From NCBI RefSeq assembly GCF_902506505.1, contig NZ_LR733406.1, positions 62,001 through 126,000 on the forward strand: a DNA stretch of 64,000 nt, given 5' to 3'. This document shows positions 1 to 8,613 of the stretch, piece by piece (position 1 is the stretch's first letter; every line of letters starts with the position of its first letter). Under the pieces are notes generated by a model, which saw only the letters and a program-made list of their open reading frames with translations, did no database searches and was not told where the DNA came from. Origin of the DNA: Pseudomonas sp. 8AS. GTDB lineage: Bacteria > Pseudomonadota > Gammaproteobacteria > Pseudomonadales > Pseudomonadaceae. The position numbers and the translations under genes are program-made.

Positions 1-516
1 GACGGGCGCTGGGGCGACGACCTGTTCAACCCGGAGACCCTGCGCCAGCTCGGGGTGAATATCGGCGGCGGCATGGCCGCGGGCGCAGCGGCCGGGGCCG
101 GCATCGACCTGCTGGTCGGCGGCCTCAGCCTGGGTGCCGCGGCGGCCATCGGCGCGCTGGCCGGCGGCGGCCTGCAGACCGCGCGCAACTACGGCAGGCG
201 CCTGCTCGGCAAGCTCAAGGGCCGGCGCGAACTGACGGTGGACGACGGCGTGCTGCGCCTGCTCGCCCTGCGCCAGCGCCTGCTGCTGGCCGCCCTGGAT
301 GCCCGCGGCCATGCGGCAACCACGGCGATCCAGCTGGATCAGCCGAAGGACAAAAGCTGGCGCGAGAGCAAACTGCCCGAGGTCCTGCGCAAGGCCCGCG
401 CGCATCCCGAATGGTCATCGCTGAATCCCGGTGCACGCCTGGAGCAGGCCGAACGTCAGGCGCAGGTCGAACGCCTGTGCAGCGAGCTGAACCGCCCGGT
501 TGATGATCAGCCCTGA
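1..516 (+). CDS. DUF3482-type GTPase, C-terminal end (partial)
   Basis: The reading frame is open from base 1, so the gene begins outside the window; 171 codons remain. The visible part starts DGRWGDDLF and then has a glycine/alanine-rich hydrophobic stretch (GGGMAAGAAAGAGIDLLVGG, then GLSLGAAAAIGALAGGG), which probably forms a membrane hairpin. A basic segment (RRLLGKLKGRREL) and a charged helical C-terminus follow. This pattern matches the end of DUF3482-domain proteins, in which an N-terminal Era/YfjP-like GTPase is followed by such a hairpin; the GTPase motifs themselves lie outside the window. The GTG at 55 is internal, not a start. The gene converges with the CHAP gene at 579, with no obvious terminator between them. 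Family assignment is from recall of the tail; function unknown. Confidence 0.6.
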   Translation, partial: DGRWGDDLFNPETLRQLGVNIGGGMAAGAAAGAGIDLLVGGLSLGAAAAIGALAGGGLQTARNYGRRLLGKLKGRRELTVDDGVLRLLALRQRLLLAALDARGHAATTAIQLDQPKDKSWRESKLPEVLRKARAHPEWSSLNPGARLEQAERQAQVERLCSELNRPVDDQP

Positions 517-578
517 GTCCCTGCACGATAGCGGCCCAATCTGCTGCGCATTAATCTCACGCACTGATCAGCGCTTGG

Positions 579-1190
579 CTACGGAATGATGGGGGCTGGC
601 AAGCGCAGCCAGCCCACGACCCGTGCGTTCTCGACGCGAAAACCATTGCCCTGCTGTACTAGCGGCAGGGCCTCCCGCGAGGAGAGGATCGGCCCCGCGT
701 TCTGCTGGGCAATGATGACGGCGTATGAATTGACCTGCGCGACTATCCCCACATGGCCATAGGGGTTCAGCAGCGAGGGCCCGAAGACCAGGATATCTTC
801 TGCCTGCGGCACGGCTCCTGCGCCATTGCTGAACTGCAGCAAACCGCGCTTTTCATTGAATGCCCCATCGGCCAGGGAGTGATCGAAAAACGACTTGGCA
901 TGGCCATAGGCGTCCGGCATGCGATGCCCGAAGCGCTCGAAGTAATAGCGTTTCACGAACTCCACGCACTGGTACCTGATGCCGAGATTGTAACCATCGG
1001 CACTGGTGTTGCGCCCACGGCTCTGGTTGACCCCGCCGTTGTAGTAAATGGCTACGCCGTGCAACTCATCAATCTGGCTGCCGGGCGCTAGGCCATTCCC
1101 GAGCGAAACGCGCGTCACCGCCTGGTAGCCCGCAACTGACAGGCCAATGGCCGCCACCAGAACAATGATGGCTTTGATGCTTCCTTTCAT
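579..1190 (-). CDS. Membrane-anchored CHAP-domain amidase/peptidase
   Basis: 203 aa. Residues 5-25 form one hydrophobic segment (signal anchor or uncleaved signal peptide), which places the rest in the periplasm. The body has the CHAP / NlpC-P60-like triad pattern: Cys75 in RYQCVEFVKRYY, His146 in NPYGHVGIV and Asn164 in AQQN. The CVEF-RYY context resembles the amidase half of glutathionylspermidine synthetase and CHAP peptidoglycan hydrolases. A role in cutting cell-wall peptide or a glutathione/polyamine amide is inferred. It is the last gene of the PAAR cassette, 35 nt after the preceding gene, with only a weak ribosome site (GGGG). The signal anchor is unusual for a secreted type VI effector and favours a self-directed or protective periplasmic role. 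Local G+C is visibly below that of the housekeeping genes. Confidence 0.72.
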   Translation of the reverse strand: MKGSIKAIIVLVAAIGLSVAGYQAVTRVSLGNGLAPGSQIDELHGVAIYYNGGVNQSRGRNTSADGYNLGIRYQCVEFVKRYYFERFGHRMPDAYGHAKSFFDHSLADGAFNEKRGLLQFSNGAGAVPQAEDILVFGPSLLNPYGHVGIVAQVNSYAVIIAQQNAGPILSSREALPLVQQGNGFRVENARVVGWLRLPAPIIP

Positions 1191-1225
1191 GTGAACCCCG
1201 GCATCCTTGTCGAGTTTTCTGATCT

Positions 1226-1819
1226 TCAGTCCTGGTCGTCGAGTTCAGCGAATATCCGCTTGGCTTCGGCAAACGCAGGTTGCTCGGGGTCGAACTTGTC
1301 GGCGTAGGAGCCGGTGGCGAGATGCTCGCCCGTGTGCGCATCGATGGCGAAGGTGATGATGTAGCGCTCGCCATTCAACTTCAGGTACAGCTGGTAGGAG
1401 TCAACGGGACGGGCCGGCTCGTCGAAGGCGCTAAAGACATAACGCACGCGTCGATACAGATCGTCCGGCGTTGTCTCCGACAGGAGGCTGCTATCCACAG
1501 CGGGGTAGTCGGAATTCAGCGCCATGATCGCATCGATGCAAAGCTCGTCATTATCCTGAGCGGTGAACACCTTGGGCTGATTACGCAGCATGGTCGTGGC
1601 ACTGCGGATATTGCGCTCGCCCATATGGCGCGGCCGGTACATGCCACTGCTGAACCAGTGGCTGGCATCGAAGCGAATCTCCTCTTCGCTCCAGGGGCCG
1701 TAATACATCATCACTTTTTCCGACATCGTGTCTTCCTTTACAGATCGGTAGAGAGCGTTGCTCCCGAGCAGCGCAGCCAGCACCAAGGCAACTGCAACGT
1801 AGCGGCCTCTATGGGTCAT
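1226..1819 (-). CDS. Membrane-anchored protein of unknown function (candidate immunity protein)
   Basis: 197 aa, family not recognised. Residues 6-24 (GRYVAVALVLAALLGSNAL) form a signal peptide or N-terminal anchor, so the remaining ~170 residues should be periplasmic. The body is acidic and aromatic (MMYYGPWSEEE, SHWFSSGMYRPRHMGERN) and ends in a charged tail. Its ATG overlaps the stop of the upstream gene as ATGA (1816-1819), so it is probably translationally coupled to the His-Cys protein. Coupling to a likely toxin plus periplasmic targeting is what a type VI immunity protein would look like, but nothing in the sequence proves this. It could also be a second component acting with the CHAP enzyme. 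A sampled stretch inside it (1501-1560) has 32/60 G+C, against 44/60 at 11521-11580. Confidence 0.6.
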   Translation of the reverse strand: MTHRGRYVAVALVLAALLGSNALYRSVKEDTMSEKVMMYYGPWSEEEIRFDASHWFSSGMYRPRHMGERNIRSATTMLRNQPKVFTAQDNDELCIDAIMALNSDYPAVDSSLLSETTPDDLYRRVRYVFSAFDEPARPVDSYQLYLKLNGERYIITFAIDAHTGEHLATGSYADKFDPEQPAFAEAKRIFAELDDQD

Positions 1820-2853
1820 AGCGGCAGATAGCTGCGCAATCCATCCGGCAGCCCCCTGGGCGTGTCGCCGGAACGTACGTCGCGCATGGCCCCCTCGGCA
1901 TCCAGCGGGTAACCAAGTGTTGTCTCATATTTCTTGCGACTGTTGGCGTGGCGAGCCAAATCTCGCTCGTAGTCGTTGGCACTTGGAGTCGGCCGTCTTG
2001 GCTCGGACTCGTTAGGCAACGCCGCAGCGGGGTCGCCCTTATCCTTGCGGTACTCGTCCACTCGCTTCCTGTAGCTGCTGAGTCGCACCTGATAGGCACG
2101 CTCGCCCCTATCATCTGCCGCGACTTTGTTCTGCGCCGTCACCTGCTGCGCGCGATCCTGGGCATTGCCATAGGTCTGGTCGTAGTTACTACGGCGTGGA
2201 TAGGCGCGCACCTCGGTGCCCGCCGCGTTGGCCAGCATCTGCGCCAGACTGCGCTCGTATTGCGGGTCTTCGCCCTCCGCAACTTCGAGATGGGCATCGA
2301 TACCCAGACCGGTGCGGCAGGCGTAGGAGAAGATCTTGCCGTCATAGGCAAAGGCTTCGGGCACCAGCCTGCGCGCCTGGGCATCGCGCAGGCGGTAGCT
2401 GTCGCGCTTATCCAGCTCGTAGCCCAGCTCGATGCTGCCGACCACGCCATGAGAGAAGAAATCGAGCTGCCTGATCTCCCTCCCGCGACGCTGGCGACTG
2501 AGGATGAAGTCCACCAGCTGCGAAATGTTGTCGTACTCGCGGTACTGAGCGCCGTAGCGCCCCTCAACAACCTTCCTCAGCTCATCCAGCAACTGGCGCT
2601 CGTAGTCATCGACGAACACCAGAAACACCCGCTGCACCGAGAAATCGGGCTTGCCCTCGGGGTACTTGCGCAGCTGACGGATGCCCTGGTTGATGAAGCG
2701 CATCTTGTTGCCCATCTGACCGCGAATGTCCTCCATCAGGGTGCTGTGCGATGCACCTACCACCGTAACGTAATCCTGCTGCACCGACATGCTGACACGG
2801 GTAGTGCCATGCTCCTGGGTGTTGCCGCCCAGGGTGGGTTGTGGTTCTGCCAT
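1816..2853 (-). CDS. Putative cysteine-peptidase-like effector with caspase/CHAT-type His-Cys pair
   Basis: 345 aa, starting at ATG 2853 because AGGAGG lies 8 nt upstream; the frame stays open further upstream but overlaps the PAAR gene. Around residues 128-139 is a hydrophobic strand ending in a histidine (QLDFFSHGVVG, His135). Around 172-184 is a second strand ending in a cysteine (DGKIFSYACRTGLG, Cys179). A strand-SHG followed ~45 residues later by strand-ACxTG is the clan CD (caspase, gingipain, CHAT) catalytic layout, so a cysteine peptidase fold is inferred. The N-terminus has no signal peptide and includes SVQRVFLVFVDDYERQLL. The C-terminal ~100 residues are charged and helical. It follows the PAAR gene by 11 nt and precedes a coupled membrane-anchored gene, an arrangement typical of type VI effector cassettes. 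Without a structure prediction the fold remains a hypothesis. Confidence 0.6.
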   Translation of the reverse strand: MAEPQPTLGGNTQEHGTTRVSMSVQQDYVTVVGASHSTLMEDIRGQMGNKMRFINQGIRQLRKYPEGKPDFSVQRVFLVFVDDYERQLLDELRKVVEGRYGAQYREYDNISQLVDFILSRQRRGREIRQLDFFSHGVVGSIELGYELDKRDSYRLRDAQARRLVPEAFAYDGKIFSYACRTGLGIDAHLEVAEGEDPQYERSLAQMLANAAGTEVRAYPRRSNYDQTYGNAQDRAQQVTAQNKVAADDRGERAYQVRLSSYRKRVDEYRKDKGDPAAALPNESEPRRPTPSANDYERDLARHANSRKKYETTLGYPLDAEGAMRDVRSGDTPRGLPDGLRSYLPL

Positions 2854-2864
2854 CCCTGGCCTCC

Positions 2865-3392
2865 TCAGTATTCGATGCCCAGTGCCCGCAGATGTGCGGC
2901 GGCCTGTCGACCCCAGCGCACCATGACGGATGCCGGCTCGCGGCTGCAGACCCGCTCGGTTTTGCCGCTCTGGTCGGTATGCCCGACCAGGCGCTGGCCA
3001 TCGCCGGCTTCTATGCAATAGAGCATGCCCGCGACCGGCTGACCGCTGATCTCGTCGAGCAACTGGTACTGCTCGCTATTGGCCAGTATCGGCGTGGGAG
3101 GGATAAACGCCGCGGCGCTGTGCTGGTTACCCACCAACACGTCACCCGAGCCGGTGATGATGACCCCGCCATGAGCGGTGGAACTGCCGAGGTGGGCGAT
3201 CGGCATGCCGTTCACCAGAATGCTACCGATGCCTTGAGTCACGGCATCTCCGCAGGCCGTGCTGTCACCGACTCTCAGTGCAGGCAGGCCATTGATCAGC
3301 ACATTGGCTGAGCCGGTGGTGGTGGGGTTGCTGCCATGTCCGGGCAGTGGACAGGCGTCGAGGTCGCTGAGGCGACCGGCTGGCTTGGCCAT
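2865..3392 (-). CDS. PAAR-domain type VI secretion spike-tip protein
   Basis: 175 aa. Start is ATG 3392 (MAKPAGRLSDLD), with AAGGACGAG just upstream; an in-frame ATG at 3476 would add an arginine-rich, non-family leader. Residues ~1-95 are a PAAR repeat domain: PAGRLSDLDACP, the GxPALRVGDSTACGD repeat, GSILVNGMPIAHLGSSTAHGG and ITGSGDVLVG, with histidines and cysteines suited to metal binding. PAAR proteins cap the VgrG spike and carry effectors. Residues ~113-150 (YQLLDEISGQPVAGMLYCIEA, then GHTDQSGKTERV) resemble the transthyretin-like extension found on many PAAR/VgrG proteins, usually a cargo adaptor. It is the first gene of the cassette. No vgrG or tss genes lie in the window, so this would be an orphan effector module. 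Confidence 0.9.
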   Translation of the reverse strand: MAKPAGRLSDLDACPLPGHGSNPTTTGSANVLINGLPALRVGDSTACGDAVTQGIGSILVNGMPIAHLGSSTAHGGVIITGSGDVLVGNQHSAAAFIPPTPILANSEQYQLLDEISGQPVAGMLYCIEAGDGQRLVGHTDQSGKTERVCSREPASVMVRWGRQAAAHLRALGIEY

Positions 3393-3514
3393 ATCTCTCG
3401 TCCTTGGGGGATAGTGGGCCGGCAGTCTATCGCGCAGCCCCCCTGCAACTGAGGCCAGGATCAAGTTCCGCAACAAAGCCCACCACCGTGACGACAGGCC
3501 TGCGGCAGAAACAC

Positions 3515-3536
3515 CAGGGCGGGATAACCCGCCCTG
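3515..3536 (-). terminator. Hairpin between thyA and the PAAR cassette
   Basis: A perfect 9-bp stem (CAGGGCGGG / CCCGCCCTG) with an ATAA loop lies 72 bases past the thyA stop. Read on the minus strand it is followed by GTGTTTCTG, only a weak T-tract, so termination may be incomplete. The rest of 3393-3607 shows no gene. Confidence 0.5.
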
Positions 3537-3607
3537 TGTATAGGTAGCTTCGTCAGGCCCAGCGCATCCACCACAACCACGCCCAGACCCGCTGTGACCA
3601 GCCAGCC

Positions 3608-4401
<794 letters not shown>

Positions 4402-4402
<1 letters not shown>

Positions 4403-5202
4403 CACGCGGCTCCCGGGGCGGCTTGGCGTTTGTAGGCGTAGGCGACCAGGCCGAGGCCACCGAGGACCATCGGCAGGCAGAGGATCTGGCCCATGGTCAG
4501 CCAGCCACCGGCCAGGTAGCCGAGCTGGGCATCCGGCACGCGGACGAACTCGACGATAAAGCGGAAGATGCCGTAGCACAGGGCGAACATGCCCGACACG
4601 GCCATGGTCGGACGCGGCCTGCGCGAGTAGAACCAGAGGATGGCGAACAGCGCGAGGCCTTCCAGGGCGAACTGGTACAGCTGCGACGGGTGACGAGCCA
4701 GTTGCTGCGGGTCGGTGGGGAAGACCATGGCCCAGGGCAGGTCGGTAGCCTTGCCCCACAGCTCGGCGTTGATGAAGTTGCCGATGCGCCCGGCACCCAG
4801 GCCGATCGGCACCAGCGGGGCGATAAAGTCCATCAGCTGGAAGAAGCTCTTGTTGTTGCGCCGGCCGAACCACCAGGTGGCCAGCATCACGCCGAGCAGG
4901 CCGCCGTGGAAGGACATGCCGCCCTCCCACACACGGAGGATCTTCAGCGGCTCGACGATGTAGGCGGCGAAGTCGTAGAACAGCACATAGCCCAGGCGCC
5001 CGCCGAGGATCACGCCCATGGCCACCCAGAACACCAGGTCGGAAAGTTTCTCCTTGCTCCAGCTCGCGTCGAAATCGGCCAGCCGGCGCGAGGCCAGCAG
5101 CCAGGCGCCACCGATGCCGACCAGGTACATCAGGCCGTACCAGTGGATCTTGATCAGGCCCAGATCGAGGGCAACCGGGTCTATCTGCGGGTAAGGCAGC
5201 AT
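4402..5202 (-). CDS. lgt: Prolipoprotein diacylglyceryl transferase
   Basis: 266 aa polytopic inner-membrane enzyme that transfers diacylglycerol from phosphatidylglycerol to the lipobox cysteine of prolipoproteins, the first step of lipoprotein maturation. Visible: start [15 protein letters not shown], the [10 protein letters not shown] helix, the conserved MSFHGGLLG segment, the family signature [15 protein letters not shown], and [12 protein letters not shown] with the conserved arginine/glutamate region near RFIVEFVR. About seven membrane segments can be traced. The ribosome site AAGGAG overlaps the end of the TauE permease gene 10 nt upstream, and the stop overlaps the thyA start, so the three genes form one minus-strand operon. 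Confidence 0.97.
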
Positions 5203-5212
5203 TTAAAACTCC

Positions 5213-5995
5213 TTAGATCAGGAAATTCACGCCCACTACCAACAACAGTAGGGCGAACAGACGCTTGAGCAGGCGCGGCGACAGTTTATGCGCCAGGCGC
5301 GCGCCGAAGCGGGCGAAAAACATGCTGGTGATGGCGATGCCAGCCATGGCCGGCAGGTAGACGAAACCCAGGCTCCACTGCGGCAATGCCGGGTTATGCC
5401 AGCCGATCAGCATGAAGCTCAGGGCGCTGGCGGCCGCAATCGGCAGACCGCAGGCCGAGGAAGTGGCCACCGCCTGCTGAATCGGCACGCTGCGCCAGGT
5501 GAGGAATGGCACGGTCAGCGAACCGCCGCCAATGCCGAAGATCGCCGAGGCCCAGCCGATCACTCCACCCGCGGCGGTCAGCCCAGCCTTGCCTGGGACC
5601 TTGCGACTGGCCTTGGGTTTCAGCTCCAGGCCCATCTGGATGGCGATGACGATGGCGAACACGCCGATGATCTTCTGCAGCAGCGGGCCCTGAATGGCCG
5701 CCGCGGTGAGGCTGCCGAAGCCGGCACCGAGCAGGATGCCGAGGGTCATCCAGGTGAACACCGGCCACAGCACCGCACCCTTGCGCTGGTGCTCCAGCAC
5801 CGAATTGATCGAGGTGAAGATGATGGTGGCCAGCGAGGTGCCTACGGCCAGATGGGTCAGCACGCTCGGCTCGACACCCTGGGCGGTGAAGCTGAACACC
5901 AGCACCGGCACGATGATGATGCCGCCACCGACGCCGAACAGCCCGGCCAGCACGCCCGCCGCCGCCCCCAGCAGCATGTAGAGAAGGAATTCCAT
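5213..5995 (-). CDS. TauE/SafE-family membrane permease
   Basis: 260 aa, beginning MEFLLYMLLGAAAGVLAGLFGVGGGIIIVPVL; the glycine-rich VGGG motif at the end of the first helix is the TauE/SafE hallmark, and it is repeated in the second half (SAIFGIGGGSLTVPFL). Eight or so hydrophobic segments fit the usual two-fold repeat. Members export sulfite, sulfoacetate or other small anions; this substrate cannot be read from sequence. Start ATG 5995 is chosen because the family begins at MEF; the open frame upstream encodes a proline/arginine-rich non-family leader. First gene of the TauE-lgt-thyA operon. Confidence 0.92.
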   Translation of the reverse strand: MEFLLYMLLGAAAGVLAGLFGVGGGIIIVPVLVFSFTAQGVEPSVLTHLAVGTSLATIIFTSINSVLEHQRKGAVLWPVFTWMTLGILLGAGFGSLTAAAIQGPLLQKIIGVFAIVIAIQMGLELKPKASRKVPGKAGLTAAGGVIGWASAIFGIGGGSLTVPFLTWRSVPIQQAVATSSACGLPIAAASALSFMLIGWHNPALPQWSLGFVYLPAMAGIAITSMFFARFGARLAHKLSPRLLKRLFALLLLVVGVNFLI

Positions 5996-6162
5996 GACAC
6001 CCCCGTAAACGAAGCGGCATGGTAACGGATGCGCCCCCGCCCCTCCAGCCGCGGGCGACCAGCGCCGGCGAGCGCAGCCGGGCGGCATGCCGAAGGCGCT
6101 GCGCCGGGGCCCCGCGACAGCTGGCCAGCGCCTGTTAGACTACCCACGACAAGGAGAAGCCC

Positions 6163-6924
6163 ATGTGCCTGATCGTGTTCGCCTGGCGCCCCGGCCATGC
6201 CCAGCCCCTGCTGCTGGCGGCCAACCGCGATGAGTTCTACCACCGCCCGAGCCTGCCGCTGGGCCAGTGGGCGGACGCCCCCGGCCTCTACGCCGGACGC
6301 GACCTGCAGGCCGGCGGCACCTGGCTGGGGGTCACGGCGGACGGCCGCTTCGCCGCCCTGACCAATATCCGCGACCCGAACCAGGCCAAGGGCCCGCGCT
6401 CGCGCGGCGAACTGCCGGTGGAGTTCCTGCGCGGTGCGCTGGACGCCGAGAGCTATCTGGCCGAGGTGGTGGAACGCCGGGAGCAGTACAGCGGCTTCAA
6501 CCTGCTGCTGGGCAACCGCCATGAGCTGCTCTTCCTCAATTCCCAGGACGGCCGCATCCGCCGCCTGCAGCCGGGCCTCTACGGCCTGTCCAACGCCGAG
6601 CTGGATACGCCCTGGCCGAAGGTGCTGCGTGCCACCGCCCATCTCGCCGGCTGCCTCGGCGACCCGCAGCCGCAACCGCTGCTCGACCTGCTGCGCGATT
6701 GCAGCCAGCCGCCGCGGGTGCTGCTGCCGGACACCGGCATCGGCGTGGACTGGGAGCTGCTGCTGTCGAGCATCTTCATCGTCGGCCCCGGCTATGGCAC
6801 CTGCGCCAGCAGCGCCCTGCTGCTGCATGGCGACGGCCGCCTGCAACTGGTCGAGCGGCGCTTCGATAGCCAAGGCAATGTCGAAGGCGAGATCGACCTG
6901 CGCCTGTCAGGCGGCGCCTCGTAG
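6163..6924 (+). CDS. NRDE-family protein (TANGO2-like)
   Basis: 253 aa. It starts MCLIVFAWRPG and carries the name-giving AANRDEFYHRP motif at residues 26-36, followed by GGTWLGVTADGRFAALTNIRDP and a C-terminal GTCASSALLL / VERRFDSQG. Cys2 directly after Met suggests an N-terminal-nucleophile-like fold, as proposed for the TANGO2/NRDE family. Biochemical function is unsettled; eukaryotic relatives are linked to haem or lipid handling. The ribosome site AAGGAGAAG precedes the ATG by 5 nt. The TAG stop lies inside a GTAGGAGCGGCTTC repeat, so the repeat supplies the end of the gene. Confidence 0.92.
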   Translation: MCLIVFAWRPGHAQPLLLAANRDEFYHRPSLPLGQWADAPGLYAGRDLQAGGTWLGVTADGRFAALTNIRDPNQAKGPRSRGELPVEFLRGALDAESYLAEVVERREQYSGFNLLLGNRHELLFLNSQDGRIRRLQPGLYGLSNAELDTPWPKVLRATAHLAGCLGDPQPQPLLDLLRDCSQPPRVLLPDTGIGVDWELLLSSIFIVGPGYGTCASSALLLHGDGRLQLVERRFDSQGNVEGEIDLRLSGGAS

Positions 6925-6941
6925 GAGCGGCTTCATCCGCC
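6921..6941. repeat. REP-like element GTAGGAGCGGCTTCATCCGC
   Basis: This sequence matches the widespread Pseudomonas repeat that starts GTAGGAGCGGCTTC, with the small palindrome GCGG-N6-CCGC. It directly abuts the NRDE coding region and provides its TAG stop (6922-6924). A second small hairpin (GGCCGT-CTCA-ACGGCC, 6984-6999) sits just past the chemoreceptor stop on the opposite strand. Confidence 0.65.
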
Positions 6942-7001
6942 CCCACAAAAGCCGAGCTACCTGCCCCGCACATACCTGAACATGGCCGTCTCAACGGCCT
7001 G

Positions 7002-8501
7002 CTAGTCGCTCACGGCAAAGCGTGTGCTCAGGCCGCCCAGGCGTCGGGCCAGCTCGCGCAGGCGACTGCTTTCGCCATCCAGCACACCGGCATCGGCGGC
7101 ATTCTGCTCGGCCACCTGCTGCACGCTACCCAGATGCTGGCTGACCTCGCTGCTGACCGCCGCCTGTTCATGGGTGGCCGAGGCGATCAGCTCGTTCATC
7201 TGGCTGATCGACTCGATCTCGGCGGCAACCGCCACCAACAGTTGGGCGGTGCGCTGGCTGTCTTCGACACAGCGCGCCACGCTCTGCCGGCTGTCCTGCA
7301 TGGCGCTGGCGGCCTGGCGGCTGCCCTGCTGTAGGCGGCTGATGATGTCCTGGATTTCCGCCGTGGAGGCCGCGGTCTTCTGCGCCAGGTTGCGTACCTC
7401 GTCGGCCACCACGGCGAAGCCGCGGCCCTGCTCGCCGGCACGGGCCGCCTCGATGGCGGCGTTGAGCGCCAGCAGGTTGGTCTGCTCGGCGATCGCGCGG
7501 ATCACCTCCAGCACCCGGCCGATCTGTTCGGACTGCACGGCCAGGGCCTGCACCTGCTGGTCGGTGCCGTCGATATGCTCGGCCAGGCGGGCGATCTCGT
7601 TGCGCGTGCCGGTGACCGCTGCACTGCCCTCGGCCGCCTGGCTATTGGCGCCCTGGGCCGCCTGCGCTGCCCGGTCGGCATGCCCGGCCACATCGTCGAT
7701 GGCACTGCTCATCTGCTGCATGGCGCTGGCCATGTAGGCGGTTTCATCGAGCTGGCGGGTGGCGCCGTCGCGCAGCTGCTGGGTCGCACGAGCCAGGCTG
7801 TCACCGGTGCTGGTCAGACCCCGGGTATCGCTGACCACATCGCTGACCAATTCGTCGAGCTGGTCGAGGAAGTGGTTGAAGCGCTTGGCCACCTGCCCGC
7901 AGCCCTGGCTGCGAGGACGCAGGTCGATACGCTCGTCATGCCCGGTCATGGCCGCCACGGCCTGGGTCAGCGCCACGTTCTCCAGGGCCTCGGCCCGAGT
8001 CTGGTTGGCCAGGTAGATGAGGATGGCACTCTCCACCAGCACATACATCGCATGCAGGACGATGATCGACCAGCTGCCCTGCTGCACCACGGAAACGCCC
8101 AGGCCTTGCTGCTGCAGGGCGAAGAAGCTCAGGTGATGGACGGCAATCACCACCGCGCCGACCACGATGGGCAGCCAGTCGCGGTAATACACCAGGAAGG
8201 CCAGCAGGACGAAGATACCGAAGTGGATTTCCACCATGCCGTGGGCCTGGTTGATCTGCAGCGCGGCCATGACCATGAAGGCCGCCGCCATGCAGCAGCG
8301 CACCAGCCGGCTGCCCGGCGCCAGGCTGTTGAGCAGGCTCAGCACCAGCACGCTGCCACCGCCGACCAGCAGCGCCTGCAACCAGCTGTCATGCCAGGCG
8401 GCGAGCCCCAGGGAGTAGAAAAACATCAGCCACAGCACGCCGAGCATGATGCGGTCGGCCTTGCGGTAATGGGCATCGAGGGTAAAGACGGCAGAGCTCA
8501 T
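7002..8501 (-). CDS. Methyl-accepting chemotaxis protein with multi-helix membrane sensor
   Basis: 499 aa. Residues ~15-195 contain about six hydrophobic helices ([17 protein letters not shown] through [15 protein letters not shown]) and no large periplasmic domain, so sensing probably happens within or near the membrane; [14 protein letters not shown] carries two adjacent histidines that could bind a ligand or cofactor. After a short linker comes the cytoplasmic coiled coil with the highly conserved hairpin tip ([20 protein letters not shown], then [19 protein letters not shown], ~345-385), which contacts CheA/CheW. It signals to a chemotaxis-type kinase; the ligand is unknown. There is no C-terminal CheR pentapeptide (ends TRFAVSD). 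Monocistronic; its upstream region carries the 8548-8572 palindrome. Confidence 0.93.
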   Translation of the reverse strand: MSSAVFTLDAHYRKADRIMLGVLWLMFFYSLGLAAWHDSWLQALLVGGGSVLVLSLLNSLAPGSRLVRCCMAAAFMVMAALQINQAHGMVEIHFGIFVLLAFLVYYRDWLPIVVGAVVIAVHHLSFFALQQQGLGVSVVQQGSWSIIVLHAMYVLVESAILIYLANQTRAEALENVALTQAVAAMTGHDERIDLRPRSQGCGQVAKRFNHFLDQLDELVSDVVSDTRGLTSTGDSLARATQQLRDGATRQLDETAYMASAMQQMSSAIDDVAGHADRAAQAAQGANSQAAEGSAAVTGTRNEIARLAEHIDGTDQQVQALAVQSEQIGRVLEVIRAIAEQTNLLALNAAIEAARAGEQGRGFAVVADEVRNLAQKTAASTAEIQDIISRLQQGSRQAASAMQDSRQSVARCVEDSQRTAQLLVAVAAEIESISQMNELIASATHEQAAVSSEVSQHLGSVQQVAEQNAADAGVLDGESSRLRELARRLGGLSTRFAVSD

Positions 8502-8547
8502 GGCGATTCACCAGGCGGCGGCTCGTCCTGAGCACACGACCAACAAG

Positions 8548-8572
8548 TTGTACAATTTCACACAATGTACAA
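8548..8572. promoter_or_regulatory. Palindrome TTGTACA-N11-TGTACAA upstream of the chemoreceptor gene
   Basis: Perfect 7-bp inverted arms separated by 11 bases lie 47-71 bp upstream of the chemoreceptor ATG in an AT-rich patch. The arms include TTGTAC, which could also serve as a -35-like element. This is consistent with a repressor/activator operator at the promoter; the regulator is unknown. Confidence 0.4.
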
Positions 8573-8613
8573 CATTATTCGGCAAAGCGCCCGCTACACT
8601 CGACCGACAGCCC

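Noticed and set aside
6984..6999. Hairpin GGCCGT-CTCA-ACGGCC as a terminator of the chemoreceptor gene
   Set aside because: Short stem and no T-tract on either strand; kept only as a note under the REP entry.
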